Shown in pieces: positions 1-4,897 of a stretch of DNA of 5,817 bases (within the stretch, counting starts at the first letter, position 1; each line of letters begins with the position of its first letter). Under the pieces are notes generated by a model. It was given only the letters and a program-made list of their open reading frames with translations. It was not told the origin of the DNA and searched no databases. The position numbers and the translations under genes were made by a program. Source of the DNA: Thermoprotei archaeon (lineage in GTDB: Archaea; Thermoproteota; Thermoprotei_A; Sulfolobales; Ignisphaeraceae); NCBI GenBank assembly GCA_003661865.1, contig QMWY01000087.1:1-5817 (forward strand). The letters run 5' to 3'.

Positions 1-1
1 C

Positions 2-631
2 CTACGCGACACCCCCGAGCGTTCCCCACAGGATCGTTATTGCGTTAAACATCATGTGGGCTATTATGGCCGACTCGACGGACTCCCTCCACACGACTAG
101 GCACCCCATCAGCAACCCTATCATTACTCCAATAATCACGCTGTTGATGTCGGTTCCCCAGACCGATACGTGGTAGAGGCTGAAGAGTACCGCCTGCGTA
201 AGTAGGCCAACCATCTCGTTTGTCATCTCCCCGACCGTAGTCAGTATTATTCCCCTGAAGAACAGCTCCTCAACCACCGGCACCGCTATTATCAGACCCA
301 TGGCCATCGGCGCACTTACTGATCCGACCCTAGGCTCTATCAGATCCGCCATTACTGGCATGCTGAGCATTATGCCTATGAAGAAGCCTAGTGCCATGTC
401 CTCCCCAGGCTCGTCCTTGAAGCCTGTGAACTCAATAGGTATTTCCAGACCCGTGACCTTGAATAGGAATGTCACGAAGCTGATGAGCATCAGCACTAGG
501 TATACTATGCCCATCTTGAACGTCTCGGCGTAGACGACTGAGAGCCACGACAGCACTATGATCGATGTCAGCATGATGTAGGTCATCGCCATTACTCCGG
601 TCGTGAACTCCTCTACCCTGCCGTCCATCAT
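2..631 (-). CDS. CPBP-family intramembrane metalloprotease (Abi/Rce1-like)
   Basis: A 209-residue, strongly hydrophobic protein with about seven predicted membrane segments (roughly residues 15-35, 41-58, 80-95, 107-120, 142-156, 164-182 and 187-205). It carries the three CPBP signatures in order: EELFFR at 121-126 (EExxxR), FSLYH at 150-154 (FxxxH) and HMMFN at 192-196 (HxxxN). In this family these Glu, His and Asn residues form the active site inside the membrane; members include CAAX-processing enzymes and bacteriocin-immunity proteins. The substrate here is unknown. The ATG at 631 overlaps the upstream TGA by four bases (ATGA), so the two genes are probably translationally coupled. A GGAGATGAT sequence ends directly before this ATG, so the second ATG (628) is an equally plausible start with better spacing. 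The stop codon lies at 2-4, so the gene is complete. Confidence 0.9.
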   Translation of the reverse strand: MMDGRVEEFTTGVMAMTYIMLTSIIVLSWLSVVYAETFKMGIVYLVLMLISFVTFLFKVTGLEIPIEFTGFKDEPGEDMALGFFIGIMLSMPVMADLIEPRVGSVSAPMAMGLIIAVPVVEELFFRGIILTTVGEMTNEMVGLLTQAVLFSLYHVSVWGTDINSVIIGVMIGLLMGCLVVWRESVESAIIAHMMFNAITILWGTLGGVA

Positions 632-936
632 ATCATCTCCCTCATCTTCCTGTAAATGAGGCCGGCCACGGCTCCGATGATGGTCATCAGCGCGTGCATG
701 AGCACGAAGGATACTGGGTCTACGGATACCTCGTACCCTAGGCCGAGCTTGGCTATCGGGACGTATGCGCCCGTGACGAAGAGCAGCAGGTCTACTATTA
801 TGCCGGTCAATATCGATACTGACATGGCGGCTAGGGCACTTACTGCTGACAGCCTGTTCCTAGCCATCTGCGTCAGCGACAGCACTATGTTGATGAACAT
901 CCCTATGCTTAGTGCCATGCGCACTACCCTCAACAC
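628..936 (-). CDS. small three-helix membrane protein, first gene of the CPBP operon
   Basis: A 102-residue protein with three predicted membrane helices at about 4-23, 31-57 and 74-95, and a basic C-terminal end (YRKMRE). I do not recognise the family. The GTG start at 936 is chosen because a TATA-like sequence on this strand (955-961) lies about 22 bases upstream, which would give a leaderless transcript; an ATG at 918 would remove the first six residues and part of helix 1. The gene overlaps the following CPBP protease by ATGA, so the two are likely co-expressed and could form a membrane complex or a protease-accessory pair. That functional link is inferred from position only. Membrane topology and the exact start are uncertain. 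Confidence 0.75.
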   Translation of the reverse strand: MLRVVRMALSIGMFINIVLSLTQMARNRLSAVSALAAMSVSILTGIIVDLLLFVTGAYVPIAKLGLGYEVSVDPVSFVLMHALMTIIGAVAGLIYRKMREMI

Positions 937-954
937 ATACTTGGGCGTTCTTTG

Positions 955-961
955 TATAAAT
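955..961 (-). promoter_or_regulatory. TATA box for the membrane-protein/CPBP operon
   Basis: On the minus strand this reads ATTTATA. It lies about 22 bases before the GTG at 936, roughly the spacing expected for a leaderless archaeal transcript. Confidence 0.5.
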
Positions 962-983
962 CGTTATTGGTCTGGGAAAACCG

Positions 984-990
984 TTAAATA
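984..990 (+). promoter_or_regulatory. TATA box for the 126-residue orphan gene
   Basis: TTAAATA is preceded by an A-rich GGAAAACCG segment that could act as the TFB-recognition element. It is centred about 28 bases ahead of the GTG at 1015, predicting a leaderless transcript. The same ACCGTTAA core recurs at 3239-3245 ahead of the radical SAM gene. Confidence 0.5.
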
Positions 991-1014
991 ACGACTTGGC
1001 GTACTAGTAATCTG

Positions 1015-1395
1015 GTGCGCGTTATGGCGTTGGAAAGGATACTCACCCCTGACGAGATCAGGAGGCTGGAGGAGTTCCTAGAATCTAGGCTCGGGAGGGA
1101 TGTTGCTAGGGACGAGCTTGAGGTGCTCGGGTGGGGGGTGGCGTGCAGGCTGATGGGCGGTCAGCCCACATACAGGACCCGGTTCGGCACTAGGCTGGAG
1201 GACTCGGTCATAGAGACCTGCTACGGCGTAAGGGGGATAGGCGGTCTGGTGCAGGTGAGCGAGGAGTGGTACGACACGCTTGACAGGATAAGGAACGACT
1301 GGGCCACACTAAACGAGATGTACAGGGATGAGATATCTCTGATCAAGGAGTGGTTCGAGAAAAACAAGCCGGACGTAAGGAGGACTATAGTGTGA
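1015..1395 (+). CDS. orphan soluble protein, paralogue of the 100-residue protein at 5165-5467
   Basis: A 126-residue, charged, probably soluble protein of unknown function. Residues 1-35 form a Glu/Arg-rich helix-like N-terminus. The core from about 36 to 106 resembles the 100-residue protein encoded near the right end: CRLMGGQP (44-51) matches CRMVGGHP, the following CY pair is exactly 18 residues after the Pro in both, and DW (95-96) and YRD (103-105) match with the same seven-residue spacing. No catalytic signature of a known family is evident; two conserved Cys (44, 69) could bind metal or form a disulfide. The GTG at 1015 fits a leaderless start; an ATG at 1024 would remove three residues. 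A G6 tract at 1133-1138 lies inside the frame without breaking it. Confidence 0.75.
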   Translation: MRVMALERILTPDEIRRLEEFLESRLGRDVARDELEVLGWGVACRLMGGQPTYRTRFGTRLEDSVIETCYGVRGIGGLVQVSEEWYDTLDRIRNDWATLNEMYRDEISLIKEWFEKNKPDVRRTIV

Positions 1396-1405
1396 AGCCC
1401 GCGAC

Positions 1406-1696
1406 TTAGTGCTTGTAGATCTTAATATCCAGTTTTATCGATATCGCCTTCTTGTTCCTAGTTCCGACGCAGTAGTAGTCCTGCTTGACGTATATCCTCC
1501 TGACGACCCTGCCGAGTACCGACCTGCCCCTAATGTCGATCCTTTTCTTCCTTCCCGGTACTGCCGATAGTGAGCCGAAGCCGCACGGGCACCTCATGCC
1601 CTCCAGCTTTGACTGCACGAAGTCGGCCAGCCAGTTTAGCACATCCTCTACGGGTATCTCCTCTATCGTCCTGCCTGCCTGACGTGCCTGCCTCAT
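1406..1696 (-). CDS. orphan basic protein with CPC and a third Cys (possible metal site)
   Basis: A 96-residue basic protein (many Lys and Arg, above all in the C-terminal half) that I do not recognise. Residues 9-34 look helical and acidic to mixed (EEIPVEDVL is part of this), followed by RCPCG at 35-39, a basic strand-rich region (49-72), and YYCVG at 74-78. Three Cys (36, 38, 76) are too few for a classical zinc finger but could hold part of a metal site; a nucleic-acid-binding role would fit the charge and is a guess. It follows the 84-residue gene by 25 bases and is probably in the same transcript. A weak GGTG lies eight bases ahead of the ATG. On this strand, T5 at 1360-1364, inside the convergent neighbour, may help end the transcript. 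Confidence 0.65.
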   Translation of the reverse strand: MRQARQAGRTIEEIPVEDVLNWLADFVQSKLEGMRCPCGFGSLSAVPGRKKRIDIRGRSVLGRVVRRIYVKQDYYCVGTRNKKAISIKLDIKIYKH

Positions 1697-1721
1697 TACG
1701 ACGGCACCACGCGGTGCGGGT

Positions 1722-1976
1722 CTAGATTCGCCCGTACCTGCTTCCCTCCCTCTCGAATCGGTCTAATACCTTCTTCGCCTTTGAAACGTCGTCGAACAGG
1801 TCTGTCAGTAGCTGGAGCGCCTCCTCGTATGTTATTGAGTTCGATGCCCTCTTGCTCAGTATGTCCGTGCAGAACACGAAGTCGTCTATCGCGTCCCTTC
1901 CGCCCCTCTTCAGCACGATAGAGCAGGTCTTCCTTATCACGTCGTCTATCGTCTTCCTCCTCTTCAACCCCGTCAC
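1722..1976 (-). CDS. small helical two-Cys protein, family copy A
   Basis: An 84-residue, apparently all-helical protein of unknown function. Residues 11-75 align with the two neighbouring plus-strand genes: D-V then a Cys (C18), a Lys/Arg-rich turn, then C36 followed by DIL, and A53 exactly 17 positions after C36 in a helix ending LLTDLF. The same C-to-Ala interval occurs in both other copies. The GTG at 1976 is preferred because a central TATA-like element (2002-2009) lies about 29 bases upstream, consistent with a leaderless transcript. An overlapping reading in another frame (1696-2001) is dominated by Arg, Glu and Gly and was rejected as a shadow. Copy A faces copies B and C head to head, suggesting an inverted duplication. 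Confidence 0.7.
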   Translation of the reverse strand: MTGLKRRKTIDDVIRKTCSIVLKRGGRDAIDDFVFCTDILSKRASNSITYEEALQLLTDLFDDVSKAKKVLDRFEREGSRYGRI

Positions 1977-2001
1977 CAGTATAAGCTATTGCGACGATCA
2001 C

Positions 2002-2009
2002 TTATATTT
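2002..2009. promoter_or_regulatory. central TATA element shared by divergent family copies A and B
   Basis: TTATATTT (AAATATAA on the other strand) is centred about 29 bases from the GTG at 1976 and about 26 bases from the ATG at 2031. Both distances fit leaderless starts, so one near-symmetrical element could serve both directions. A second minus-strand candidate, ATTTAAAAG at 2014-2022, would give copy A a leader of about 16 bases. Confidence 0.5.
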
Positions 2010-2030
2010 CTCTCTTTTAAATTACGCGCC

Positions 2031-2360
2031 ATGGCACGAAATCAACCGATAACGATAAAAGAAGCGGGCGACGATAAATCACCGGTGGTATCCTTGGACA
2101 GGAAGGATGTTGTGTGCAGGATACTGCTCAGGAAGAGTGGCGTAAGCCCGTCCCCAGAGGACGTGATAGCGTGCTCGGAGATACTCAGCCAGCTTGAGTC
2201 CGGCGAGCTGGACAGGATGTCAGCATTAAGTAAGCTCGCAGAGCTGGACATAAACGCCTCTTTAGCAGACAGGATCGTGAGCGTGTACTTCAGGAGCAGG
2301 AAGATTCGGCACGGAGGGAGGCGATCAGGGCGTGCATATCAGAAGGAGTCGCTACAGTAG
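2031..2360 (+). CDS. small helical two-Cys protein, family copy B
   Basis: A 109-residue protein of unknown function. After a polar N-terminal tail (1-22) the shared family core runs from about 25 to 87: DVV then C29, a LRKSG turn, C48 followed by SEIL, GEL at 58-60 and A65 exactly 17 positions after C48. A Lys/Arg-rich tail (88-109) follows and may be partly an artefact of overlap with the next gene. The ATG at 2031 is chosen over an upstream in-frame start near 1989 because the TATA element at 2002-2009 would lie inside the longer version and sits about 26 bases before this ATG. It heads an operon with copy C and the JAMM protein. Confidence 0.75.
   Translation: MARNQPITIKEAGDDKSPVVSLDRKDVVCRILLRKSGVSPSPEDVIACSEILSQLESGELDRMSALSKLAELDINASLADRIVSVYFRSRKIRHGGRRSGRAYQKESLQ
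2317..2325 (+). promoter_or_regulatory. strong ribosome binding site deciding the start of copy C
   Basis: GGAGGCGAT matches the archaeal optimum GGAGGTGAT at eight of nine positions and lies six bases ahead of the GTG at 2332, inside the end of the preceding gene. It supports a start that overlaps that gene by 29 bases. Confidence 0.75.
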
Positions 2361-2571
2361 CGAGAAGGAAATAGCCGACATGTGCTTCAAGTACCTTAGG
2401 AAGGTGTACGGCAGGAACGTGCCGGTCGGAGAGCTTACCTCGTGCATAGTCACGCTCAAGAACCTCAGGGGAGGGGAGATAGGGGCTAGGGAGGCCATGG
2501 ACGAGCTGTCAAAGATAGTTGGCGTCGGGTACAGCATGAAGATGATAAGGAGGATAGTGGAGGGGAGGTAG
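2332..2571 (+). CDS. small helical two-Cys protein, family copy C
   Basis: A 79-residue protein of unknown function and the third member of the local family. The core runs from about 12 to 76: EIADM then C18, YLRKVYGR, C38 followed by IVTL, GGEI at 47-50, and A55 exactly 17 positions after C38, then DELSKI and a final amphipathic helix ending in RRIVEGR. The GTG start is supported by a near-perfect ribosome binding site six bases upstream. The first 29 bases overlap the end of copy B in another frame, which argues for coupled translation. It ends one base before a possible CTG start of the JAMM gene. A helical regulatory or nucleic-acid-binding role would suit the size and charge but is not shown by any motif. 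Confidence 0.75.
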   Translation: MHIRRSRYSSEKEIADMCFKYLRKVYGRNVPVGELTSCIVTLKNLRGGEIGAREAMDELSKIVGVGYSMKMIRRIVEGR

Positions 2572-2602
2572 GCTGAAGTTCAGTAAGGAGACGGTTAGGC
2601 TG
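2564..2602 (+). other. probable N-terminal extension of the JAMM protein with non-standard CTG start
   Basis: The reading frame of the JAMM gene is open upstream of its first ATG to 2558. The only plausible extra start is CTG at 2573, one base after the stop of copy C and three bases after GGAGGT (2564-2569). The ten added residues (LKFSKETVRL, first one read as Met) continue directly into the helix before the catalytic Glu and resemble the usual opening strand and helix of JAMM domains. No ATG, GTG or TTG exists in frame here. By comparison the ATG at 2603 has only a GGAG twelve bases upstream. Confidence 0.45.
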
Positions 2603-2965
2603 ATGAAGGAGCTTACAAAGCTGAGCACGGCAATAGATAAGGAGGTGGCCTTCGACTTCTGCCTTAGCGAGAAGGGAGAGATAGTGCCGTGCAGTGACGG
2701 TTTCAACAGCACAGTGGTCTTCATAGGGAACAAGGACTTCGTCTACTCTCCCCCCATCTTCGAGGAGAGCATAGGCGGGTTCCACACCCACCCGAGGGGG
2801 AAGGCCAAGCTCACAAGCTGCGACATGATGTTCGTAGCGCACAACAAGAGCAAGGTCGAGTGCGTCGGTACCGAAAAAGTAATAGCGTGCTACGAGTGTG
2901 ATCACGAAGACGTCGGTAATGCAATAAAGGTTAACTGCTACCTAAGGACGATCATGCCGACCTGA
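2603..2965 (+). CDS. JAMM/MPN-type zinc metallopeptidase-like protein
   Basis: A protein of 120 residues from the ATG (130 if the CTG at 2573 is used) with a JAMM signature. H61-T-H63-P opens the motif, and after exactly seven residues (PRGKAKL) come T71-S-C-D74. This fits HxHx7[S]xxD with Thr in place of the usual Ser. E14 in KEVAFDF is the likely catalytic Glu near the N-terminus. The family uses these residues to bind zinc and cleave isopeptide or peptide bonds, for example removing ubiquitin-like SAMP proteins in archaea; related domains occur in phage tail assembly and in prokaryotic conjugation-like operons. The protein is Cys-rich (seven Cys), which is unusual for the family. It is the last gene of the operon with copies B and C. 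The substrate is not evident. Confidence 0.8.
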   Translation: MKELTKLSTAIDKEVAFDFCLSEKGEIVPCSDGFNSTVVFIGNKDFVYSPPIFEESIGGFHTHPRGKAKLTSCDMMFVAHNKSKVECVGTEKVIACYECDHEDVGNAIKVNCYLRTIMPT

Positions 2966-3002
2966 AAAAATACCGTGATAAAAAGCGATCCGGCGCGGTC
3001 GC
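2965..3002 (-). terminator. hairpin plus T-tracts ending the 65-residue gene
   Basis: Read on the minus strand, an imperfect inverted repeat (2985-3002, GCGA...TCGC arms) follows the stop codon directly. It is followed by T5 (2980-2984) and T6 (2965-2970). Archaeal termination mainly needs the T-tracts; whether the hairpin contributes is unknown. Confidence 0.6.
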
Positions 3003-3199
3003 TACTCCTTTATGATTATTTCTCCCTCCTTAAACACCCTATACTGGTCTCCTACCTTGCATAGGTACCCTATCCTGCTGTCGCCGTCCATTATTTCGTA
3101 GCACTCGCCTTCTCCCAGTTTGGACAGGTCTATTACCTCCTGGTCTACAGTTATGGTTCCGGTAGCCCTAAACTTGGGCTTGTCTTCCATTCCTACCAC
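3002..3199 (-). CDS. small acidic beta-rich orphan protein
   Basis: A 65-residue acidic protein that I do not recognise. The pattern of alternating hydrophobic residues (FRATGTITV, YEIMDG, RIGYLCKVG, YRVFKEGEIIIKE) suggests a small all-beta fold; two Cys (C33 and C47) are present. The GTG at 3199 fits a leaderless transcript because ATTTAAAT (3223-3230) lies about 27 bases upstream; an ATG at 3190 would remove three residues. It is transcribed divergently from the radical SAM gene over an 81-base gap. Its size and position make it one possible substrate or partner of that enzyme, but it has no leader-core layout or repeated residues typical of modified peptides, so this is weak inference. Confidence 0.65.
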   Translation of the reverse strand: MVGMEDKPKFRATGTITVDQEVIDLSKLGEGECYEIMDGDSRIGYLCKVGDQYRVFKEGEIIIKE

Positions 3200-3222
3200 C
3201 GAGTTATACTCCTCCGCGCCGT

Positions 3223-3230
3223 ATTTAAAT
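3223..3230 (-). promoter_or_regulatory. TATA box for the 65-residue gene
   Basis: The palindromic ATTTAAAT is centred about 27 bases from the GTG at 3199 and predicts transcription starting at or next to that codon. Confidence 0.55.
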
Positions 3231-3240
3231 TAAGCGTACC

Positions 3241-3275
3241 GTTAATTAGCCGCCTGCAGTAACTTGTAACGTGAT
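3241..3275 (+). promoter_or_regulatory. promoter and ribosome binding site of the radical SAM gene
   Basis: GTTAATTAG (3241-3249) is a TATA-like element. It would place the transcript start near 3271, where GTGAT (3271-3275) pairs with the archaeal 16S rRNA end five bases ahead of the ATG at 3281. A GTG at 3271 and an ATG at 3274 lie in a different frame and are not the start. Confidence 0.45.
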
Positions 3276-3280
3276 GGGGC

Positions 3281-4318
3281 ATGAGAGGGTACACGTCGGT
3301 CGAGAACGCGTTCATAGACATAACCCTAGACTGCAACGCGTCGTGCCCGTTCTGCTACTTGCGCAACCACGCGAAGAGGGTGACCATGAGAAAGGGCGAC
3401 CTAGACATCATATTCGAGGCGCTGGAGAACCTAGGCGTTGTAAACGTGACTATACTGGGCGGCGAGCCGTTCATACTCCCTGAGGACTACCTGTACTTCC
3501 TGCTGTTCGAAGCCATCCCGTCCTACAGGTTCAAGACAGTCAACGTGGAGACGAACGGATCTAGGCTTCACATGGTAAGCGAGAAGATACTGACCGCCTT
3601 CGACAACATATACGTGAGCGTGGACTACTACGACGAGAAGCACGAGAAGGTTAGGGGCATAAGCCTGTTCGACCACCTGTGGGACGTGATGGACAGGTAC
3701 GGCAACATATCGCTGACGAGCGTGTACCTAGGGCACAACCTGCCGGACATAATGAACCTGTCCATTGAGTGCATTAACAGGAACAGGGAGCACACGATAA
3801 AGCTTGTCAAGGGCATGCCGTACGAGAAGGCCCTTACTCCGAACAACGTGCTGGCCCTGTACAACTTCGTCGTGATGGTTAACGAGCTGTATAATGCCAA
3901 GGTCAGCATAATAGACGACCCGGCGTTCATAGTCTACCTGAGCAGGATATACGGCGGTAGCATGCGCTCGTACAACCCTAGGTGCCAGGGGGGCATAAAA
4001 ACCATAAGCGTGAGGGTGGACGGAACCATAAGCCTGTGCGTGTACAAGCCCGAGTGGAAGCTGAAGCACCACGAGACGGGCGAAGTGATAAGCCTGTTAA
4101 ACCCCTCGTTCAACGTACTGGACGTCATGCTGGCCCTCAGCGTTGTCAGACACAGGCCTAAGGGCAGGTGCGCCACGTGCAGGTGGGCTAGGGAGCTCGG
4201 CTGCACCGGTTGCCAGATAAGCCCGAACGAATACTGCCCCATGTACGAGCCGGCCGCTAAAAAAGAGAAAAAGGAGACCGGCATGGCCGAAAGTAGCGCG
4301 ACCGTTGCAAGTACCTAG
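3281..4318 (+). CDS. radical SAM / SPASM-domain protein (putative peptide-modifying enzyme)
   Basis: A 345-residue radical SAM enzyme. C18-NAS-C22-PF-C25 is the CxxxCxxC site for the SAM-binding 4Fe-4S cluster, GGEP at 60-63 contacts the SAM methionine, and VNVETNGS (87-94) and YVSVDYYDEKHEKVRG (111-126) are further barrel motifs. The C-terminal part fits a SPASM domain with exactly seven Cys: C235-x12-G-x4-C253, then C297-x2-C300-x7-C308-x2-C311 and C319, enough for two auxiliary clusters. SPASM enzymes often modify peptides or protein side chains (thioether links, epimerisation, sulfatase-type formylglycine). Substrate and reaction here cannot be read from the sequence. The last 20 residues are a Lys/Glu then Ser/Thr/Ala-rich tail, unlikely to be part of the fold. 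It is a single-gene transcription unit between two minus-strand orphans. Confidence 0.92.
   Translation: MRGYTSVENAFIDITLDCNASCPFCYLRNHAKRVTMRKGDLDIIFEALENLGVVNVTILGGEPFILPEDYLYFLLFEAIPSYRFKTVNVETNGSRLHMVSEKILTAFDNIYVSVDYYDEKHEKVRGISLFDHLWDVMDRYGNISLTSVYLGHNLPDIMNLSIECINRNREHTIKLVKGMPYEKALTPNNVLALYNFVVMVNELYNAKVSIIDDPAFIVYLSRIYGGSMRSYNPRCQGGIKTISVRVDGTISLCVYKPEWKLKHHETGEVISLLNPSFNVLDVMLALSVVRHRPKGRCATCRWARELGCTGCQISPNEYCPMYEPAAKKEKKETGMAESSATVAST
4259..4272 (-). terminator. T-tract terminator for the 160-residue gene, inside the radical SAM tail codons
   Basis: A6 (4259-4264) and A5 (4268-4272) on the plus strand read TTTTTCTCTTTTTT on the minus strand, about 90 bases past the stop of the convergent gene. 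The same bases encode the Lys-rich tail of the radical SAM protein. No better T-tract for the minus transcript occurs between the two stops. Confidence 0.45.
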
Positions 4319-4362
4319 TGGAACCGTTAGGCGTTTGATAGGCGACCATGAAGGCAGAACCC

Positions 4363-4845
4363 CTAGTCAAGCCATATGCGTATCGATTTAAACGCGTCCT
4401 CAGATCTGATCGTGATCCTTCTGGGCTCATCGCTGCTCACGAATACGTCGGTAGCCACTTGGGTATTTTTGCCTAGGAATACGTTCGCCTCGTGGAGCGC
4501 TCCGTGTAGCCAGTCGAAATCGAACTCTATGTCAACATCCTTAGGTATCGGGAAGACGGCCCTTTCTGTTTCAAGATCGACTACGACGAAGTAGTTGTAC
4601 TTATCCTTGTTCCTAATTACCTCCTCGCTCAGTTCGTCCGCAAAGATTCCCCTGTAGTGGTCGAAAAGGTAAACCTTAAACGACCCGAGATCCTCGTCTA
4701 TCACGCCTTCTGGGCTAATGTCGTCATGCTTTATCGTGAGCGTGCATTCGACATCGCCATTCCTAGTCCTAGTTATCCTGCCACCTAGGCCCCTGCACAT
4801 CTCCTCAACTATTTCTGACGGCCTCTTGCCCACTAATACCACCAA
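4363..4845 (-). CDS. orphan 160-residue acidic soluble protein
   Basis: A 160-residue protein of unknown function, probably soluble and mixed alpha/beta. The N-terminal helix (RPSEIVEEMCRGL, 8-20) is followed by a strand-turn-strand segment (22-39). An acidic middle (DDISPEGVIDEDLG, 41-54) comes next, then alternating hydrophobic strands with a notable YFVVVDLETERAVF at 85-98 and an aromatic/acidic stretch IEFDFDWLHG at 106-115. The FVVVD segment resembles a core strand ending in an acidic residue, as in many nucleases, but no complete catalytic set is visible. Start: no ATG is available near the N-terminus; TTG at 4845 or GTG at 4842 lies about 25 bases from the central TATA element at 4867-4873, consistent with a leaderless transcript. 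It converges with the radical SAM gene over a 44-base gap. Confidence 0.7.
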   Translation of the reverse strand: MVVLVGKRPSEIVEEMCRGLGGRITRTRNGDVECTLTIKHDDISPEGVIDEDLGSFKVYLFDHYRGIFADELSEEVIRNKDKYNYFVVVDLETERAVFPIPKDVDIEFDFDWLHGALHEANVFLGKNTQVATDVFVSSDEPRRITIRSEDAFKSIRIWLD

Positions 4846-4866
4846 CTATGTGTGGCGCCCCCCGTC

Positions 4867-4873
4867 TTAAATA
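4867..4873. promoter_or_regulatory. central TATA element shared by the 160-residue gene and the frameshifted gene
   Basis: TTAAATA (TATTTAA on the minus strand) is centred 25 bases from the TTG at 4845 and 28 bases from the ATG at 4898. It is the only clear TATA-like element in this 52-base divergent gap. Both flanking starts would be leaderless. Confidence 0.5.
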
Positions 4874-4897
4874 CGTTCCCCCCTAGGCGTGACGTCG

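Noticed and set aside
1485..1682. Plus-strand reading opposite the 96-residue gene
   Set aside because: Ser/Thr/Pro-rich product typical of the antisense of a basic protein, with no start signals.
1704..1717. Small inverted repeat (GCACC/GGTGC, 4-base loop) between the 84- and 96-residue genes
   Set aside because: Five base pairs only, with no T-tract; too weak to call a terminator or operator, and GGTG on the minus strand is better explained as a weak ribosome binding site.
1696..2001. A 101-residue minus-strand reading overlapping copy A
   Set aside because: Its product is low-complexity and dominated by Arg, Glu, Asp and Gly, while the overlapping frame matches the two neighbouring family members residue by residue in pattern.
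2486..2905. Minus-strand reading of 139 residues opposite the JAMM gene
   Set aside because: The plus frame carries an intact JAMM motif, a promoter-linked operon position and ribosome binding sites; the minus reading is a shadow with no promoter and no recognisable pattern.
3271..3483. Plus-strand reading starting at GTG 3271, ahead of the radical SAM start
   Set aside because: It is in another frame from the radical SAM gene and gives a His/Arg-rich, poorly folded-looking product; the GTGAT here is better read as the ribosome binding site of the enzyme.
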